Of a stretch of DNA of 9,716 bases, positions 8,248-9,716 are shown in pieces. Source of the DNA: a bacterium UBP12_UBA5184 (GTDB lineage Bacteria > Vulcanimicrobiota > Vulcanimicrobiia > Vulcanimicrobiales > Vulcanimicrobiaceae); NCBI GenBank assembly GCA_002413145.1, contig DHWK01000025.1, forward strand, positions 7,155 to 16,870, in the 5' to 3' direction. Within the stretch, counting starts at the first letter, position 1. Each line of letters opens with the position of its first letter. Made by a program: the position numbers and the translations under genes. The notes under the pieces are model-generated. The model saw nothing but the letters and a program-made list of their open reading frames with translations, made no database searches and had not been told where the DNA came from.

Positions 8248-8266
8248 CTTCGTGGAGGCATTCAAC

Positions 8267-8299
8267 AAAAAGGACGAGCCGCATCGCTGCGACCCGTCC
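8267..8299 (-). terminator. Rho-independent terminator after rpmE
   Basis: On the minus strand GGACGGGTCGCA pairs with TGCGGCTCGTCC: 12 bp with two G-U wobbles, closed by the GNRA-type tetraloop GCGA and followed at once by TTTTT. It lies 17 bp after the rpmE stop and 19 nt before the prfA ATG. It should separate rpmE from prfA-prmC, or meter the transcription reaching them. Confidence 0.85.
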
Positions 8300-8316
8300 G
8301 GTGAGTCTTGGGGGCG

Positions 8317-8586
8317 TTACGCTTCGGCGGCGGCTTGTTCTTCTTTGACGCGCTTGCGCTCGGCGGCTTCGCCTTTCTTGCGCTCGGCGGCAGCCATGCG
8401 CTGGTTGAATTTGTCGACGCGGCCCGCCGTGTCGACGAACTTCTGTTGCCCGGTGAAAAGGGGGTGGCACGCGGAGCAGATCTCGACCGCGATCTCCTTG
8501 AGCGTCGAGCCGGTGGTAAAGGTGTTTCCGCAGGCGCAGTGGACGCGCGCGGCAGGGTGCCAATTGGGGTGGATTTTCTGTTTCAC
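8317..8586 (-). CDS. rpmE: 50S ribosomal protein L31, zinc-binding type
   Basis: L31 is a component of the large ribosomal subunit that bridges to the small subunit. The N-terminal part MKQKIHPNWHPAARVHCACGN and the segment EICSACHPLFTGQQK carry the four zinc-ligand cysteines (17, 19, 37, 40) of the type A protein. TAGRVDKFNQR (53-63) is the conserved end of the core. The product has 89 residues, against about 70 in E. coli. The extra C-terminal ~25 residues are Ala, Lys, Arg and Glu rich and probably helical. The start is a GTG at 8586 with AGGA 5 nt upstream. The intrinsic terminator follows the TAA stop. The divergent SGNH gene begins 67 bp away on the other strand, so both promoters must lie in that short gap or within the flanking coding sequence. 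Confidence 0.97.
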   Translation of the reverse strand: MKQKIHPNWHPAARVHCACGNTFTTGSTLKEIAVEICSACHPLFTGQQKFVDTAGRVDKFNQRMAAAERKKGEAAERKRVKEEQAAAEA

Positions 8587-8591
8587 AGCCG

Positions 8592-8595
8592 TCCT
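8592..8595 (-). promoter_or_regulatory. Ribosome binding site of rpmE
   Basis: The minus strand has AGGA ending 5 nt before the GTG at 8586. It supports GTG as the true start, which is also where L31 homology (MKQKIHP) begins. Confidence 0.5.
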
Positions 8596-8653
8596 ATCAT
8601 AACACCGGCCGCAAGCGCGGGGGTTCGCCGGACCGGACGGCGTACGCCGAGGC

Positions 8654-9716
8654 GTGGACGAGCGGGGAACCGAGCGGAAGCGCCCGTCGGCGAGGGACGC
8701 TTGGGCCGCAATCGGTGTGGCGCTCGCGCTCTTCGCGGCGCTGAACCTCGGCGTCTTCTGGACGCCCCTCTACCGTTCTATCCTCGCTCCGGACTCGAGC
8801 GCCGGGTCGTTCCAAGCGATGGTCGACCGGCTGCAAGCGCTACCCGCCCGCAGGGACGGCGACGTCCTTGTCCTAGGGGATTCCCGGGTCTACTCGGGCC
8901 TCGACCCGCGCCGCGCCGCCGGTGAAGGGGGTCTGCGCTTCATCGACGCGGCGGTCCCGGGGACGACGCCCCGCTGCTGGCTCTACCTGGTGCGGGCGGC
9001 CGATCCCGGCGCCGACCGCTTCCGCGCCGTGGTCATTCCCGTCGACACGTACGCCGACGACGACAGCGCGATCGGAAGCCTCGACGGCGACGAGCGACCT
9101 TTCGATCTGCGCTACCTCGTCTTCGCGACGCGTCCCGCAGACGTGTGGCCGCTGGCCGGCAGCTTCGGCGAGCCTCGAGTGCGCGTCGCCGAAGCCGTCG
9201 CATTGCTTCTGCGCGGGCCGCTCTTACGTGACGACTTGCAGGCGCTGCTAACCGATCCGCTGCGGCGCAGCGCCGCGCTGCGAGCGGCCCGGGCTCAGCC
9301 GGCCGACTCGTTCGAAGCGGGGCATCCGCGCGGCGAATCGCTCGCCGGCTTGCGCGTCGACTTCGCCCACGATCGGATAACGTATCCTCCCGGGGTCGCA
9401 CCGGCCGAGCGCGCCGAAATCGAGCGAGCGGTTCTGCACCGGCCGCAGCCGATTCCGTCGTACGCGCGCTACCGCAGCGAATGGCTCGGCGCGATCGTCG
9501 CGCGTTATCGCGCTACGAATACGCCGGTCATCTTCGTTCGCATCCCGACGCGCCCGCTGCACCGCGACGCACCCTTCACCGGGCCGAGCGGCTCGCTAGC
9601 GACCCTCTCACGCACCGGCGCCCGCTTCGTGCCGCAGGCAAAGTACCTCGGACTCGAACGCCCCGCGCTGTTCGCCGACCACGACCATCTCAACGCCCAG
9701 GGTGCGGCCCGCTTCC
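8654..9716 (+). CDS. Membrane-anchored SGNH-fold hydrolase/acyltransferase-like protein, 3'-incomplete
   Basis: The plus strand is open from a GTG at 8654 to the window edge, 354 codons. A short basic N-terminus (MDERGTERKRPSARDAW) is followed by one hydrophobic segment (about 17-36), so the protein is probably anchored in the inner membrane with the rest outside. DGDVLVLGDSRVYSGLDP (68-85) is the SGNH/GDSL block I with nucleophile Ser77 in GDS. DHDHLNAQGAARF (342-354) matches block V, supplying Asp342 and His345. TPVIFVRIPTRP (290-301) looks like the strand before it. Anchored SGNH proteins of this layout (AlgX/AlgJ- and DltD-like) often O-acetylate exported polysaccharides with an MBOAT partner, which might follow outside the window; this is inference. 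The start is uncertain: GTG has only GAGG very close by, and no ATG occurs nearby. A TAA at 8600-8602 closes the frame upstream. Confidence 0.75.
   Translation, partial: MDERGTERKRPSARDAWAAIGVALALFAALNLGVFWTPLYRSILAPDSSAGSFQAMVDRLQALPARRDGDVLVLGDSRVYSGLDPRRAAGEGGLRFIDAAVPGTTPRCWLYLVRAADPGADRFRAVVIPVDTYADDDSAIGSLDGDERPFDLRYLVFATRPADVWPLAGSFGEPRVRVAEAVALLLRGPLLRDDLQALLTDPLRRSAALRAARAQPADSFEAGHPRGESLAGLRVDFAHDRITYPPGVAPAERAEIERAVLHRPQPIPSYARYRSEWLGAIVARYRATNTPVIFVRIPTRPLHRDAPFTGPSGSLATLSRTGARFVPQAKYLGLERPALFADHDHLNAQGAARF

Noticed and set aside
8596..8601. TATGAT on minus, a good -10 match, upstream of rpmE
   Set aside because: It lies directly next to the AGGA ribosome site, so a transcript starting there would lose that site, and no -35 match stands 16-18 nt upstream.

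Overview
The window looks like a contig from a high-GC, environmental bacterium of a poorly cultured lineage. Housekeeping genes sit beside envelope glycosyltransferases and a large secreted protein with a copper-amine-oxidase-N-terminal ('stalk') domain, a type common in Candidatus Eremiobacterota (WPS-2) and some Firmicutes-like lineages. That placement is inference from gene style only. The first ~546 bases look like a different genome: very GC-rich, with an actinobacterial (Thermoleophilia-like) style MurA.

Layout. Bases 1-125 (-) hold the start of an HD-domain protein, and 147-548 (+) the first third of MurA. At about 541-552 MurA stops making sense, and the minus strand becomes the N-terminal part of a peptide-type ABC transporter solute-binding lipoprotein (552-998). 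Both genes are cut at the same point, so this is a chimeric join or a rearrangement breakpoint. From there to 8586 every gene is on the minus strand. In transcription order they are rpmE (L31), a rho-independent terminator, prfA (RF1), prmC (RF methyltransferase), a 276-nt gap with a strong 20-bp hairpin, pyrG (CTP synthase), a WaaE-like GT2 glycosyltransferase, a GT4 glycosyltransferase, the secreted stalk-domain protein and the solute-binding lipoprotein. On the plus strand, 8654 to the end is a membrane-anchored SGNH-fold protein, not complete in the window.

How they work together. prfA and prmC form the usual termination pair: PrmC methylates the GGQ glutamine of RF1. rpmE is a common neighbour of that pair. 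pyrG is tied by overlapping stop/start codons to two glycosyltransferases and an exported protein, which suggests a unit linking CTP supply to envelope glycan assembly.

The most unusual signal is at the gene junctions. prfA-prmC, pyrG-GT2 and GT2-GT4 each have the four bases CTGA at the join: TGA ends the upstream gene, and the in-frame CTG is where the downstream protein's conserved N-terminus appears to begin. The first ATG/GTG/TTG in each case would remove conserved residues. The fourth overlap (GT4-stalk protein) is the canonical ATGA. Repeated use of CTG starts by translational coupling is therefore proposed.
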